Origin: Sorghum bicolor
Taxonomy: Eukaryota > Streptophyta > Magnoliopsida > Poales > Poaceae
Reading direction: 5' to 3'
Assembly: GCF_000003195.3 (NCBI RefSeq)
Contig: NC_012870.2
Location: 124,001-188,000 of the forward strand
DNA length: 64,000 bases
Below, in pieces: positions 1-11,500 of this stretch. Position 1 is the first letter of the stretch. Each line of letters starts with the position of its first letter. Under the pieces are notes generated by a model. It was given only the letters and a program-made list of their open reading frames with translations. It was not told where the DNA came from and ran no database searches. Both the position numbers and the translations under genes were made by a program.

Positions 1-1138
1 GCAATGGCACCATCAATCCCATCACCAGCCGTGGCACATCCATACTATCTTCCCCTAACACTCTTTTTCATCTTAACAATGTTCTGGTTGCCCCTGATTT
101 AGTGCGCAACCTCCTTTCTGTTCGTCAATTCACCCGTGACAATAATTGTTCCATTGAATTTGACGCTTGTGGTTTTTCTGTCAAGGACCAACAGACGGGG
201 CACGTGAATCTTCGCTGCAATAGTGGTGGCGATCTCTACACCTTCCCCTCCACGCCAGCACACCACTGCAGCTTCGCCATCACTTCGTCCCTATGGCACC
301 AGCGCCTTGGCCACCCCAGTCCATCCAGCCTCGCCACACTGCAGAACATGTCGGTCATCTCCTACAATAAGAGCTCACCATGTCTCTGCCATGCATGTCA
401 ACTTGGCAAGCACGTGCGGCTCCCCTTTAGTCATTCCCACCTCCGTAACCCATGCTCCTTTTCACTTAGTACATTGTGATGTGTGAACATCTCCCGTATG
501 CAGCATCTTTGGATTTAAATACTATCTTGTTTTACAAGATGATTTTTCTCATTACAACTTGTCTTTTCCTCTTAGACAAAAATCTGAGGTGCACCGCCAC
601 ATTGTTGAGTTCATTGCCTACACTCAGACACAATTTGGCACCACACCCAAATCCATTCAAGCTGACAATGGAACTGAGTTCGTTAATCTTGCTACTACTA
701 CCTTCCTCGCCAGCCATGGCATTACACTCCGCCTCTCATGCCCCTACACCTCCCCACAAAACGGCAAGGTTGAACGCATGCTCCGCACCACAAATAACAC
801 CATCCGCACCATGCTTCTTCATGCGTCCATGCCACCTCCGTATTGGGCTAAGGCCCTAACCACAGCCACCTTCCTTCTTAATAGACATCCCTCCTCCATT
901 CACAACCAAATACCCCAACAACTCCTTCACAACACCCTCCCAGACTACTCTTCGCTTTGAGTTTTTGGATGCCTCTGTTACCCCAACCTCACATCCACCT
1001 CCCCACACAAACTCGCCCCTCAATCCGCCCCCTGTGTTTTCCTAGGCTACCCATCCTCTCACAAGGGCTACCGCTGCCTCGACATGGCCACTCGTCGCAT
1101 TATCATCTCTCGCCATGTCACTTTTGATGAGTCCGCCT
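1..1138 (+). mobile_element. Outer Ty1/copia retrotransposon, left part (pre-integrase and integrase), truncated by the window edge
   Basis: This is the internal pol region of a copia-class element. The reading frame (from about 100) gives the pre-integrase HHCC region (LWHQRLGHP ... CHACQLGKHVRLPF) and then an integrase core with QADNGTEF (about 655-680) and QNGKVERMLRT (about 757-790). It ends at the HVTFDESA region, where the inner element is inserted. The frame is dead. A TGA at 484-486 replaces the conserved Trp of the CDVWTSP motif, and a TGA at 958-960 replaces the Arg of the L-R-VFGC motif. The frame also shifts in the 490-560 stretch. Its 5' LTR, gag and protease must lie left of the window. 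The reading frame resumes exactly at 6340 after the inner element, which shows that the two parts are one insertion. Confidence 0.9.
1134..1138. repeat. Target-site duplication (CGCCT), left copy
   Basis: CGCCT directly precedes the LTR at 1139. The identical 5-mer follows the other LTR at 6335-6339, as expected for integrase-mediated insertion of a copia element. Confidence 0.92.
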
Positions 1139-1266
1139 TGTAGAAACACTGCACACCCTAATCAGGGGGGTGACTTTCATTATATAGCCTAATAGGCTAG
1201 GGTTACAATGTACATGGGCCAATAGGCCATACGCCCAATATGGGCTGTTACAATTACATTCTAACA
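1139..1266 (-). repeat. 3' LTR of the inner copia element
   Basis: 128-bp direct repeat. On the - strand it begins TGTTAGAATG and ends TCTACA. It is unusually short for a copia LTR. Three substitutions separate it from the 5' copy, all in the TCTACA-proximal third. Confidence 0.93.
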
Positions 1267-1278
1267 CCCTCCCTCAGT
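1267..1278 (-). other. Polypurine tract of the inner copia element
   Basis: On the - strand a purine run ending GAGGGAGGG lies directly against the TGTTAG start of the 3' LTR. This is the usual position of the plus-strand primer. Confidence 0.75.
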
Positions 1279-4200
1279 CTAAGCGGGAGTGTCACAAACA
1301 CAAAGACTGGTCCTAAAGTCAGTAAATAACTGTACAGGTAACCCTTTGGTCATAATGTCCGCGAACTGACGAGACGATGGAACATGGAGCACCCGAACCT
1401 GTCCCAAAGCAACCTTCTCACGGACGAAGTGAATATCTATCTCAATATGCTTCGTGCGACGATGATGAACTGGATTGGCAGTCATGTAGACAGCACTAAC
1501 ATTATCGCAGAAGACGATCGTCGCCGAAGAGATGGGTGCGTGGAGCTCCTGAAGTACTGACGAAGGCAACAAGTCTCAGCCACAGTGTGTGCAACAGGAC
1601 GATACTCGGCCTCCGCACTCGAACGAGAGACTGTAGTCTGTCGTTTGGAGGACCAAGAGACTAAGTTGTCGCCGAGAAAGACACAGTACCCTGAAGTGGA
1701 GCGCCGAGAGTCGGGACAGCCAGCCCAATCAGCATCGGAGTAGGCAGTCAAGCTGGTAATGCTACCTGTGCCGATGTGAAGCCCAGTGGAGAGAGTGCCT
1801 TTGACGTACCGCAGAACACGCTTGAGCATCGCAAGATGAGGCTCTCGCGGGTCGTGCATGAAGAGGCAAATCTGCTGAACTGCATAGGCAAGATCCGGAC
1901 GAGTCAGCGTGAGATACTGCAGAGCGCCGGCGAGGCTGCGGTACTGAGTGACATCCGCCACCGGAGCGCCGTCCGTAGCGGAAAGCTTGGCCTGAGTGTC
2001 AACAGGAGTCGCCGTAGAGTGACACTCAGCCATGCCTGCGCGCTGAAGCAGGTCCACAGCGTACTAGCGCTGAGACAGGAAGAGGCCATCAGCAGAACGC
2101 GTGACAGAGATCCCGAGGAAGTGATGGAGATCCCCGAGATCTGTCATGGCGAACTCGGAGTGAAGAAGCTCGGTGAGGCGTCGAAGAAGCGAGGTCGACG
2201 AAGCTGTCAAGACGATGTCGTCGACGTAGAGGAGCAAATAGGCAACATCAGCACCCACTTTGTAAACAAAGAGGGACGTGTCGGAGGTCGAAGCTGTGAA
2301 GCCGCACCGCTGGATGAAGCCGGAGAACCGCTGGTGCCACGCCCTGGGCGCCTGCTTGAGTCCGTACAAGGACTTTCGCAGGAGACAGACGTGGTCAGGA
2401 GCCGTCGAGTCAACGAAGCCAGGTGGCTGCTGAACGTAGACCGTCTCGTTCAGATGGCCGTGAAGAAAGGCGTTCTTCACATCCAGCTGATGTATCGGCC
2501 AGGAACGAGAGGCGGCGATGCTGAGGACGACCCTGATGGTGGCCGGCTTGACAACCGGACTGAACGTCTCGTCGTAGTCGATGCCGTACTGCTGTGAGAA
2601 CCCACGAACGACCCATCTGGCTTTGTGACGAGCCAGAGAGCCGTCAGCACGATACTTGTGCTTGAAGACCCACTTGCCACTGATGACATTGGCACGAGGA
2701 GGTCGAGGTACGAGACGCCAGGTGCCATTGTCCATGAGCGCCTTGTATTCTTCAGTCATAGCCGCGCGCCAATTGGGATCAGCGAGCGCGGCGCGGGAGT
2801 TGCCTGGCAACGGAGAAGCCAGGCTGGAGTGCGACGCGGTGAAGCCGTAGCGGTCCATAGGCGGAGGCAGGGAGCCTGTCTGGGAGCGAGTGGCCCGAGT
2901 AGATGGCTGTGGTGCAACGATCGGCAGCACCACCTCCTGTGGGGCTGGGATCGCAGCTGAGGCCGGCAGCACCACCGCCTGTGGGGCTGCAGCCGTGGGT
3001 GCCGCCGCGGCCACCCTGGGCCGTCGGCTGTACTGAAGACCAAAGCGGCTCCCGGCGACAGGAGCTGGTGGTGGGGGAGCAGCGACCTGCCGAGGAGCAG
3101 CAACGACAGGGGCTGCTGGTAGGGGAGCAGCAACCTGCCGAGGAGCATCCGTCCGAGGAACAGCAGCAACGACAGGGGCTGCTGGTGGGGGAGCAGCAAC
3201 CTGCCGAGGAGCATCCATCCGAGGAACCTGAGGCATCCGATGAGCAGCACCATGCCATAGAATGGCCGGATCGAGACCAACAGGATCACCGGCGTCATCC
3301 TCGAGAGTCCGCGTTCGCTCAACATCCAAGGTGGAAGGAGCTGGCGCGGGAAGGATGTCCTGTAACAAAAAATCAAGCGAATCCGGTTGGGGCTTGGAAG
3401 CCGCAAACGGAAAGTGAGTCTCATCAAAAACAACATGCCGCGAGATGATGATCTTGCGGGTGGAGAGATCAAGACACCGGTAGCCCTTCTGTGAAGGAGG
3501 GTAACCGAGGAAGACACACGCCATGGAGCGAGGGGATAGTTTGTGGTGAGTCGTGGCACTAAGGTTGGGATAGCAGAGGCAGCCAAAAACACGTAGGATG
3601 GAGTAGTCTGGCATTTTGTGGTGAAGAAGATGATATGGTATACCGTTCGTGATGGACGCGGACGGCCGCCGATTCGTGAGGAACACGGCGGTCGAAAGGG
3701 CTTCGACCCAATAGGACGAGGGCATGGCGGCATGAATCAGAAGCGTGCGAACACCATTGTTCAGGGTGCGAAGCATGCGTTCAGCCTTGCCATTCTGAGC
3801 TGATGTGTAGGGGCAGGAAGTTCGAAGAAGAATGCCTCGGGCAGCCAAGAAGACAGCAGTGGCATTATTCAGGAACTCGGTGCCATTGTCGGCCTGAAAA
3901 CAGCGAACAGAAGAGCTGAACTGTGTATGAGCATAAGCAACAAAGCGAACAATATGATCGTGAACTTCGGATTTATGACGAAGAGGAAACGTCCAGCAAT
4001 AATGTGTATAATCATCAACTAACACAAGATAGAATTTATAACCAGAAATACTCGACACTGGAGAGGTCCAAACATCACAATGAACGAGTTCAAAGGGTAC
4101 TGATGTTCTAGAGACCGAACTAGCAAACGGCAGCCTAACATGTTTACCGAGCTGGCAAGCATGACAAATGCGATGAGCTGCTTTATTACATTGAATAGCT

Positions 4201-4643
4201 GATAATTTATTAAGGGTAGCGACGACTGCAGGTGCAGGACGACCAAGACGGGAGTGCCACAGCTCCGGGGAGACGACAGCAACATGACAGCGAGGTGGTA
4301 GGCGATGTGGGATGGTATAGAGGTCCTCGTTACTATTGCACCGAAGGAGGACCGTCCTGGTCTTGAGATCCTTAACAGAAAAACCAGAGGCGTCAAACTC
4401 AATAGAACAATTATTGTCGCGAGTAAGCTGTCGAACGGATAACAGGTTACGAGTGAGATGTGGAGCGACAAGAATATTATTAAGATGAAAGGAATGATCA
4501 GCTATTTGTAAAGAAGAAGTGCCACGACTAAGAACAGGAATAGATTGTCCGTTGCCAACCGTAATAGAGGACGATGGCGTCGGGAGACGGGAAAGGAGTA
4601 TACCGTCATTGGAGGTCATGTGAGCTGTCGCTCCGCTGTCCAT
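1279..4643 (-). pseudogene. Inner copia pol (protease, integrase, RT, RNase H), disrupted
   Basis: The main frame starts at protease motif MDSGATAHM (4643). It passes through pre-integrase HHCC (LWHSRLGRP ... CHACQLGKH), integrase (VHCDVWTSP, QADNGTEF, NGKAERM), a Pro/Ala-rich linker, and RT (KWVFKHKYRADGS, GLKQAPRAWHQRF, LLLYVDDIVL). A TAG at about 2053-2055 replaces the second Gln expected in LSQRQYAVDLL. RNase H continues in the same frame (SDADWAGCPDSRRSTSGYC, SSAEAEY). A one-base shift near 1558 moves the tail (IVFCDNVSAVYM ... FADIMTKGLPVQLF) into another frame, ending near 1279. Upstream, a TAG at 4645-4647 replaces the usual Trp just before V-M-D-S-G and separates gag from pol. The product would have been the replication polyprotein of the element. 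Confidence 0.92.
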
Positions 4644-5790
4644 GACCTAGGGATTGGCACCTTGAAGTGCCAACTGGTTGAGGGAGGCGATCAGGCTGGT
4701 CTGATCCCAGGACCCGTACGCAGGCGGTGCAGAGTACTGGGGCGGCGCGAACGCGGTGAGCCTGATGCTGAGGTGGAGGCGGTGGGGGAGGTGCTGATGG
4801 CGCCCCCCACTGCTGCTGCTGGTGCTGCGGTGCCCACTGGCCGGCCCAAGGAGGGTAGCAGAACCAAGGGCCGGCCAGTGGAGGAGCTTGGCGCCCACCG
4901 GAGGGGCCCTGTTGGGCTCCACGCTGCTGCTGGTTCTGCTGATTGCGCCCTCCACCGTTGTTGCTGTTGCCGCCGCGGCCACCTTTGCCCTTACCCCCTT
5001 TGCCCTTGCCACCACCACCGCGATTGGGGGCCAAGGAGGCGGTAGTCTGGCAAGAAGGCGCGGTGCAGGAGGGGTTGGTGAAGGCAGCGAGCGCCGACGC
5101 CGAAGCTTCCTTGCCCTCGTTACCAAGGCAAAGTTCCTTGACGCGAAGCATGTTGGTGGCAGCCTTGAAGTCGGGGAGCGGCGACGTGTTGGCGATGATG
5201 TCGGCGGTGTTGGCGAAGCGGGGATTGATGCCGCGCAGAAGGTTGAGCACAAGCTGCGAGGGGGAGATGGTGTGACCGACCTCCCTCATAGCGTCGGCAG
5301 TTTGCTTCATCTGCTGCGCGTAGGCATCGACGGAGAGATCACCTTGGGTCATGCTGTGGAATTCCTGCCCAAGGATGATCGCCCGAGGCTCCTTGTTCGC
5401 CTGGAACAGAGCCTCGATAGAGACGTACAAGGCGCGTGCATCTTGATCGGGCTCCATGGCGAGGTCGAGGACGGTGTCGTCGCAGGAGTTGTACATCCAC
5501 CCGCGAATGCAGGCGTCGGGCTGGGACCATGTAGGGTCGGTCGGACGAGCAGCCTCCGTGCCGTCGATGTGTCCGAGCAGTCCGTACTTCCCGCAAACAG
5601 CAGTGAAGAAGGCCTTCCACTTGGAGTAATTGGGACGCTCGAGACAGAGGACGATAGGAACGTGCTGCTTGATGTTACCAGCAGTGTAGGCGGCGTAGAA
5701 GGCAGGTGCGAGGCCGTCCACCGTCGCACCAGACGTGGCGGAGCCGAGGGAGCCGGTCGTGGAGGACGACTGCGTCGACTGCGTCATCAC
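4643..5790 (-). pseudogene. Inner copia gag, frameshifted near its C terminus
   Basis: The frame starts at 5790 (MMTQSTQSSSTTG). It shows the copia gag (UBN2-type) core with W-x-KWKAFF, GHIDGTEAARP, FHSMTQGDLSVDAYAQQMK and LLRGINPRF motifs. Residues about 240-300 are a Gly/Lys/Asn/Gln-rich tract, and no CCHC zinc knuckle is visible after it. Near 4750-4800 a single-base indel shifts the frame. The expected C-terminal segment (APPQYSAPPAYGSWDQ, SLNQLALQGANP) continues in the neighbouring frame and runs directly to the protease motif. Gag and pol were therefore probably one continuous frame in the active ancestor. Gag normally forms the virus-like particle in the cytoplasm. Confidence 0.85.
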
Positions 5791-6189
5791 GAATCAGAGA
5801 CGGGCGGCCTGAGCAGCACGAGAGGAATCGTGCGGCAGTGGCGGCAGCGTCTGGAGGCTGCGACCTGTGCTGCGCGAGAAGGCAGCGGAGGAGGCGGCGG
5901 GTCGCGCGGCGGCTTGACTGGGCGGCGGCGCGAGCGGGTGCGTGCGCGGCGGCCTGGGAAGCGCGGCGGACGAGCGGAATCGCGAGTTCGGGCGAGCGGC
6001 GAGCGAACGCGGACGAGCGGCGCGGGCGCGAGTCGCGACGCGGTCGAGCGGCGCGGCGGCGCGTGCGAGGTGAGCAGGCTCGCGACTGCGCGTGGTGCGC
6101 GGGCGAGCGGGCACGCGACGGCGCGACGGCGCGTGGTGCGGTGGCGCACGACCTCGCAGCGAGATCGTACGGGCAGCGAAAAAGAAATC

Positions 6190-6206
6190 GTGATAGCTCG
6201 ATACCA
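6190..6206 (-). other. Primer-binding site of the inner copia element (tRNA-iMet type)
   Basis: Directly inside the 5' LTR the - strand reads TGGTATCGAGC. This is the plant initiator-Met tRNA 3' complement TGGTATCAGAGC with one base missing. Confidence 0.8.
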
Positions 6207-6334
6207 TGTAGAAACACCGCACACCCTAATCAGGGAAGTGACTTTCATTATATAGCCTAATAGGCTAGGGTTACAATGTACATGGGCCAATAGGCCATAC
6301 GCCCAATATGGGCTGTTACAATTACATTCTAACA
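6207..6334 (-). repeat. 5' LTR of the inner copia element
   Basis: 128 bp, 125 of them identical to 1139-1266. Outside it lies the matching CGCCT duplication at 6335-6339. Confidence 0.93.
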
Positions 6335-8560
6335 CGCCTTTCCATTCGCGACAGCACCATCGGCGGCTTCCATGTCGTCTTCACTTAATTTTTTGCTGCA
6401 GGGACTGTCTTCCGCGACGGCACCAGCGAGCACCATTACACCGTCCGCTGATGCCCGCCTCCAGCCAGGATGCATCACCGGAGCCCCTGGACCCCATGGT
6501 TACCCCTACGGGTGGGCACCCTCCTGCTGCCCCTCCTGCGGGCGGGCCCCAACTAGGCAGCCAACGGTTCCGCGTCGTCTACACTCGCTGCGCTCGGTCT
6601 GTAGTGCCGACCACAGAGGCAGTGGTCCCTGAGTCTGCTTTCGTGGCCCCTGCTGTACCAGTGGCACCAGCCCCCCTCCAGCACCCTCGGCGGCACCACC
6701 AGCACCACCTGCTGCGCCTCCATCAGCTCCAGTGGCCCGGCCTGTGACACGTTCACAGACCAGCAGCCTCCGCACCGTCCAGCGCTACAGGTTCTCCGCC
6801 TCCGTCGCCTCGCCCATCTCGGTGAACTATCGTAGTGCCCTCGCCGATCCCAATTGGCGCACTGCGAGGGCTAAATAGTACAACGCGCTGATCGACAACG
6901 GCACTTGGCGCCTCGTCCCTCGGCCACCTGGTGCGAACATTGTCACTGGCAAGTGGCTGTTCAAGCACAAGCTTCACTCCGACGGCTCCCTCGCCCGGCA
7001 CAAGGCGCGCTGGGTTGTCCATGGCTTCTCACAGGAGACCGGCGTCAACTACGACGAGACCTTCAGTCCGATTGTCAAGCCTGCCATGATCCGCACCGTC
7101 CTTAGCATTGCTGCTTCACAAGATTGGCCCATACGCCAGCTCGACGTGAAGAATGCCTTCCTTCACGGCAACCTCGAGGAGACGGTCTACTGTGAGCAGC
7201 CGAAAGGCTTCGTCGACCCTGCTGCCCCTAACTCTATATGCTTGCTACACAAGTCCCTGTATGGACTTAAGCAGGCACCGCGAGCTTGAAACCAGCGCTT
7301 CTCCACCTACATCTGCAGCATTGGCTTCACCACCTCCAAGTCTGATGCCTCCCTGTTAATCTACAAGGCCGGCGTTGACATGGCCTACCTCCTCCTCTAC
7401 GTCGACAACATCATCATCACCGCGTCGTCCACGACACTTCTCCAGCATGTCACCTCCCGGCTTCACTCAGAATTTGCCATGACGGACCTTGGCAAACTCC
7501 ACCACTTCCTCGGCATCTCGGTGACCCGAGACAGCAGTGAGCTGTTCCTCTCCCAGTGACAGTACGTTGTGGATCTCCTCCAGCGTGCTGGCATGTCTGA
7601 ATGCCACTAGACTGCTACACTTGTGGATGTCTAGACCAAGCTGTCCGCCTCAGAGGACGCCCCGGTCGCCAACGCCTCGGAGTACAGGAGCATTGCTGGT
7701 GCCCTCCAGTACCTCATGTTGACGAGACCAGACTTGACGTATGTTGTCTAGCAGGACTGTCTTTTCATGCACGACCCTCGTGAGCCGCACCTTGCGCTGA
7801 TCAAGCGCATCTTGTGCTACGTCAAGGGCTCACTGTCAGCAGGTCTGCAATTGGGCACCGGCGCTGTTGACCAGCTCACCGCCTATTCCGACGCTGACTG
7901 GGCTGGCTGCCCGGCACACGCCGCTCCACCTCCGACTTCAGCGTCTACCTCGGTGACAACCTGGTGTCTTGGTCCTCCAAGCATCAAAAGACGGTGTCTC
8001 TCTCCAGTGCCGAAGCCGAATATCGTGCAGTGGCACATGTTGTGGCCGAGTGCTGCTGGCTGCGTCAGTTGCTCCAGGAGCTCCACATCCACATCCTGCT
8101 TGCGACAGTTGTCTACTGTGACAATGTGAGTGCAGTCTACATGACTGCCAACCCTGTCCACCACCGCCGCACAAAGCACATCGAGATCGACATCCACTTT
8201 GTCCGCGAAAAGGTTGCTCTGGGACAGTTCCGAGTGTTTAATGTCCCCTCCACACATCAGTTCGCCGACATCATGACCGAGGCTCTACCCGTCCAGCTCT
8301 TCACTGATTTTCAGACCAGTCTATGTGTCTGTGACTCTTTCGCTACGACTGTGGGCGGGTATTAGGATATGTATATATCAGGATCAATTAGGCTCAATTA
8401 GAGAGTTTCCTAGATAGGTTGTTTCTATGTATAGCCTAGGATAGTTTCCTTGTACAGGTAATAGCTTACCATGTTTGTACTCTCCATGTATGCCTATTGG
8501 CTATATATATGAAAGGCTCCCCAGTCCCCACCCACATAGGGTGTGTGGTGATTCTCTACA
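6335..8560 (+). mobile_element. Outer copia retrotransposon, right part (end of integrase, RT, RNase H, 3' LTR)
   Basis: This continues the frame of 1-1138: DESA before the nested element, FPFATAPSAAS after it. RT is recognisable (TGKWLFKHKLHSDGS, NYDETFSPIVKPAMIR, LDVKNAFLHGNLEETVY, GLKQAPRA, LLLYVDNI, where DD has become DN). RNase H is also present (AYSDADWAGCP, SSAEAEYRAVAH, FADIMTEALPVQLF). Stops at 7287-7289 (TGA for Trp after QAPRA), 7557-7559 (TGA), 7608-7610 (TAG), 7632-7634 (TAG) and 7749-7751 (TAG), plus a shift near 7915, kill it. Decay is heavier than in the inner element, as expected for the older host of a nested insertion. Confidence 0.92.
8360..8560 (+). repeat. 3' LTR of the outer copia element
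   Basis: It follows a G-rich polypurine tract (GTGGGCGGG, 8351-8359). It starts TATTAGGATATG, probably from TGTTAGG, and ends ATTCTCTACA at 8560. A TATATATATGAAAGG stretch resembles an LTR promoter. Its partner LTR is outside the window, so the target duplication cannot be checked. Confidence 0.78.
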
Positions 8561-8583
8561 TTTAGACATCAAAACATACCTAC

Positions 8584-11500
8584 TTTAGAAGCATCTTCAC
8601 CATTTGCATCTCCGTTGGAAACAGACATAGTTTCCATAGTTTGCTTCATGTTGTCCCCCATAAACATAATGCCAGAAGGATTAAACGGAGGAAATTCAGA
8701 GCGTGCAGACATTGCTTCAGGTTCAACTTCAATCCATTGTCCAGTTTCATGCTTTTGCTTCCACAACCCAATGAATTGTGTGCATGCCTTCCTATTTATT
8801 GAAAGCACACCAAAGTGGTAAGCATCACTTATCAAAAAAAAAGTGGTAAGCATCAAAGGATTTAAAGTTAAAACAGTGTAATTTTGCTTTCAGGCAACCA
8901 TGTAACTTAGTCAAGGTCTGGCTGTAAGTTTTCCAGCTATATGAATTTAAAATAAATTATAAAAGAGTAACATGCACCAGCTGTCCCTAAACTTGTTCAG
9001 GGGTTGTCACCTAGGTCCCCAAACTATTAATTTGCTATATCAAGTCCCCAAACTTGCTGCATCGTTTACCAGAGGTCCAAACCTCCCTAAGTTGCAAATT
9101 AGTATTGATGCACCTACTTGGCATCTTCATGGTAACCATGTCATCCTATTTTTGCCAACTCGTCACTCATAGCACTACTAGCCCTCACATGACACTCAAT
9201 AAACAAACAAAAATTCTGATGAGACCCACTGCAAAGAGATGAGGGAGGGAAAGAGAAACAAGATGGAGAGAGACTGCCTATGGACTCATGAGTTCAACAT
9301 TTAGCATCCAAGATGGCACTAATCAAGTTTCAACATAAGCGATTAGATGGTCATTAAGAAGGTTTGAACCTTAAGTGAAAAATTTAACAAGTTTAGGAAC
9401 ATGAAGTTCACAAACCTAGATGACACCCCAAAGCAAACCGCCGGTGCACTCCACTTTCACTCTTAAAACACTGGTGCAGTACTCAGTCTATGAAAGAACC
9501 ATCCATAGTGTGGTTCTGCATGATACATAAGCTACTGACTAAGATCATTTAGCTGAAGCTACTTGCATATTGCAAAAAGCCAAAAACTATCAATATTTGG
9601 ACTCTCAGTAACTCTCAATGTTTGAAAATAGCTTACACCACGGCTCCTATATTATACTGTCAACAGAGTAGAATCTAAGAAAAGAGAACATAGCTATAAC
9701 ATAGAGTCAGTTGAAGATAAACTATAGTCCCAACATTGCGAGGAGCCAAGGAAGATGTATATGATACTAAAAATGATATATCCAATCGAGCAAGCAGGAT
9801 ATTATAATTAGACATAAGAACGCTGTACTTACATCAGGCGAGAAGCACCAAAACGCTCTGCAAAAGTGATCAAATACACTAAGTTGTCGATATCAAATCC
9901 TGCTGCTACAGCACGTGCAAAAGCCATAGCCTGCTCTTTACGTAAGACTGTTTTGCGAGTCTCCAACACTCTGATCAGTTGAGCCCTACAAAATAAGAAG
10001 TCTGCGATGACATGACTGTATGAACAACATTCTATAATGCAGTTAAATTCACCATGCAAATAAAAATACAGACGAATGCTTCTCAAGAGAAAACACATAC
10101 AAAAAGAAGTCATCCAAAAAGTAAACAGATCACATAGTAGAAGAACCAAATGATGATCATGCCAGAAATCTATGCATGTCTTCATGAAATGGAGCATATG
10201 TTAAACAGATCATATAGTTGTATTCAAACCATTGTGTTATCAATGTACACAGTTTTGTTGCCAATTGCCATAAGTGGCACTGTGGCAGCCTAAAGTACTA
10301 CATTACAGAAAACAAAATGGGCTGCTTTACACATAGGTACTTTGAATTCTCCTCCTGTGTAGCATCATGATTCTGCAACGGTGGAGTTGGCTGTGTCCCA
10401 GCCTGCCAACAATATGGAATCTCAGAACATGATAAACACATATAGCATTACTCTTTTGCAGAAAGAAAAGGCAGGTTTATCTGTACAACTTTACCTTATA
10501 TGGAACAAGTGCCCTGTCTGCATCAGGATTGTAACTTGTCTTACTGCCTGTAAGTAGATGGGTCAGGGACATTCAGCAACAGGGCAGAAAAATACAAGAA
10601 CTGTCGCCAAAACAAGTTTAAGCTCAGATTCATCCTTCAAGAAAAATGTAGCTTTTTAAAGTAGATGAGAGTTCCTAAAATGCCCGACGTGTTAGCTAGC
10701 TCCATCTCAAAATGCATAACTTCCAATGAGCTAGCTAAAGCTAAAGCTAAAACTAAAGTCTAAAACATTTAATTTCACAACCCATATACACTAGAAAAGG
10801 TCATTCATGCATAAACCAGCATATACACTGGGATTTCCTTGTGCAGCCCAGTATGTTGAAAATAAGCTATCTACCTGTATAAAATCCAACAACATTGCCT
10901 GATTTTACATTGCAACAAACTTTATAATGAATAATAAATTCTAAAGTAAACCCTGCATAGCAATTTGCCAAGTATCGTGATCCATGAAGATACAGAGAAT
11001 TCTTTTTCAGTAACAAATAAACATTGCTTATATTACTTACTCCCTCCATCTCAATTTATAAGTCATTCCAAGAATCTTGAAGAGTCAAAGCATCTCAAGT
11101 TTGACCAAATTTATATGATAACATAATAATATTTATGATACCATCTAAGTATCATTAGATTCTTCATTAGTTATATTTTCATAGTAACATCTATTTGATG
11201 TCATAAACGTTTCTAATTTTTTCTTTAATGTTGGTCAAACTTGAGATGCTTTGACTCTCCAAGATTCCTGAAATGACTTATAAATTGAGATGGAGAGAGT
11301 AGGTGATAAAACAAAGACTCCACAGATCTGCTGTTTGTTCTTTGAATCATGGCGAAAGAAAGAAGTGCACGTCAGCATTTCACCTTCCATGCAGTCCACC
11401 AATTTCCCATTATAGTCATCCACCTAACAAAGCACAAATATGAACATCTCATCTTTCTGATATTAGTATGTTATAGTCAAAAGTTATGAGGCAGAGATGT

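Larger units (their letters stand above)
1139..6334 (-). mobile_element. Complete inner Ty1/copia retrotransposon, nested antisense in the outer one
   Basis: A 5196-bp element with two 128-bp LTRs (1139-1266 and 6207-6334) that differ at 3 positions. It is flanked by a perfect CGCCT duplication. On the - strand the order is 5' LTR, primer-binding site, GC-rich leader, gag, protease, integrase, RT, RNase H, polypurine tract and 3' LTR, which is the copia order. The low LTR divergence indicates a recent insertion. The coding region carries two in-frame TAG codons (4645-4647 and about 2053-2055) plus two frameshifts (about 4750-4800 and about 1558), so this copy is not autonomous. Its proteins closely resemble those of the outer host element, so a relative inserted into a relative. 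Confidence 0.95.

Noticed and set aside
4822..6255. 477-codon + strand open frame
   Set aside because: It is antisense to gag and the 5' leader. The composition is low-complexity Arg/Gly, and the true coding strand is clear from copia motifs.
5675..6335. Long open frames on both strands of the copia leader
   Set aside because: They are Arg/Ala-rich shadows of very GC-rich DNA between the primer-binding site and gag, with no domain.
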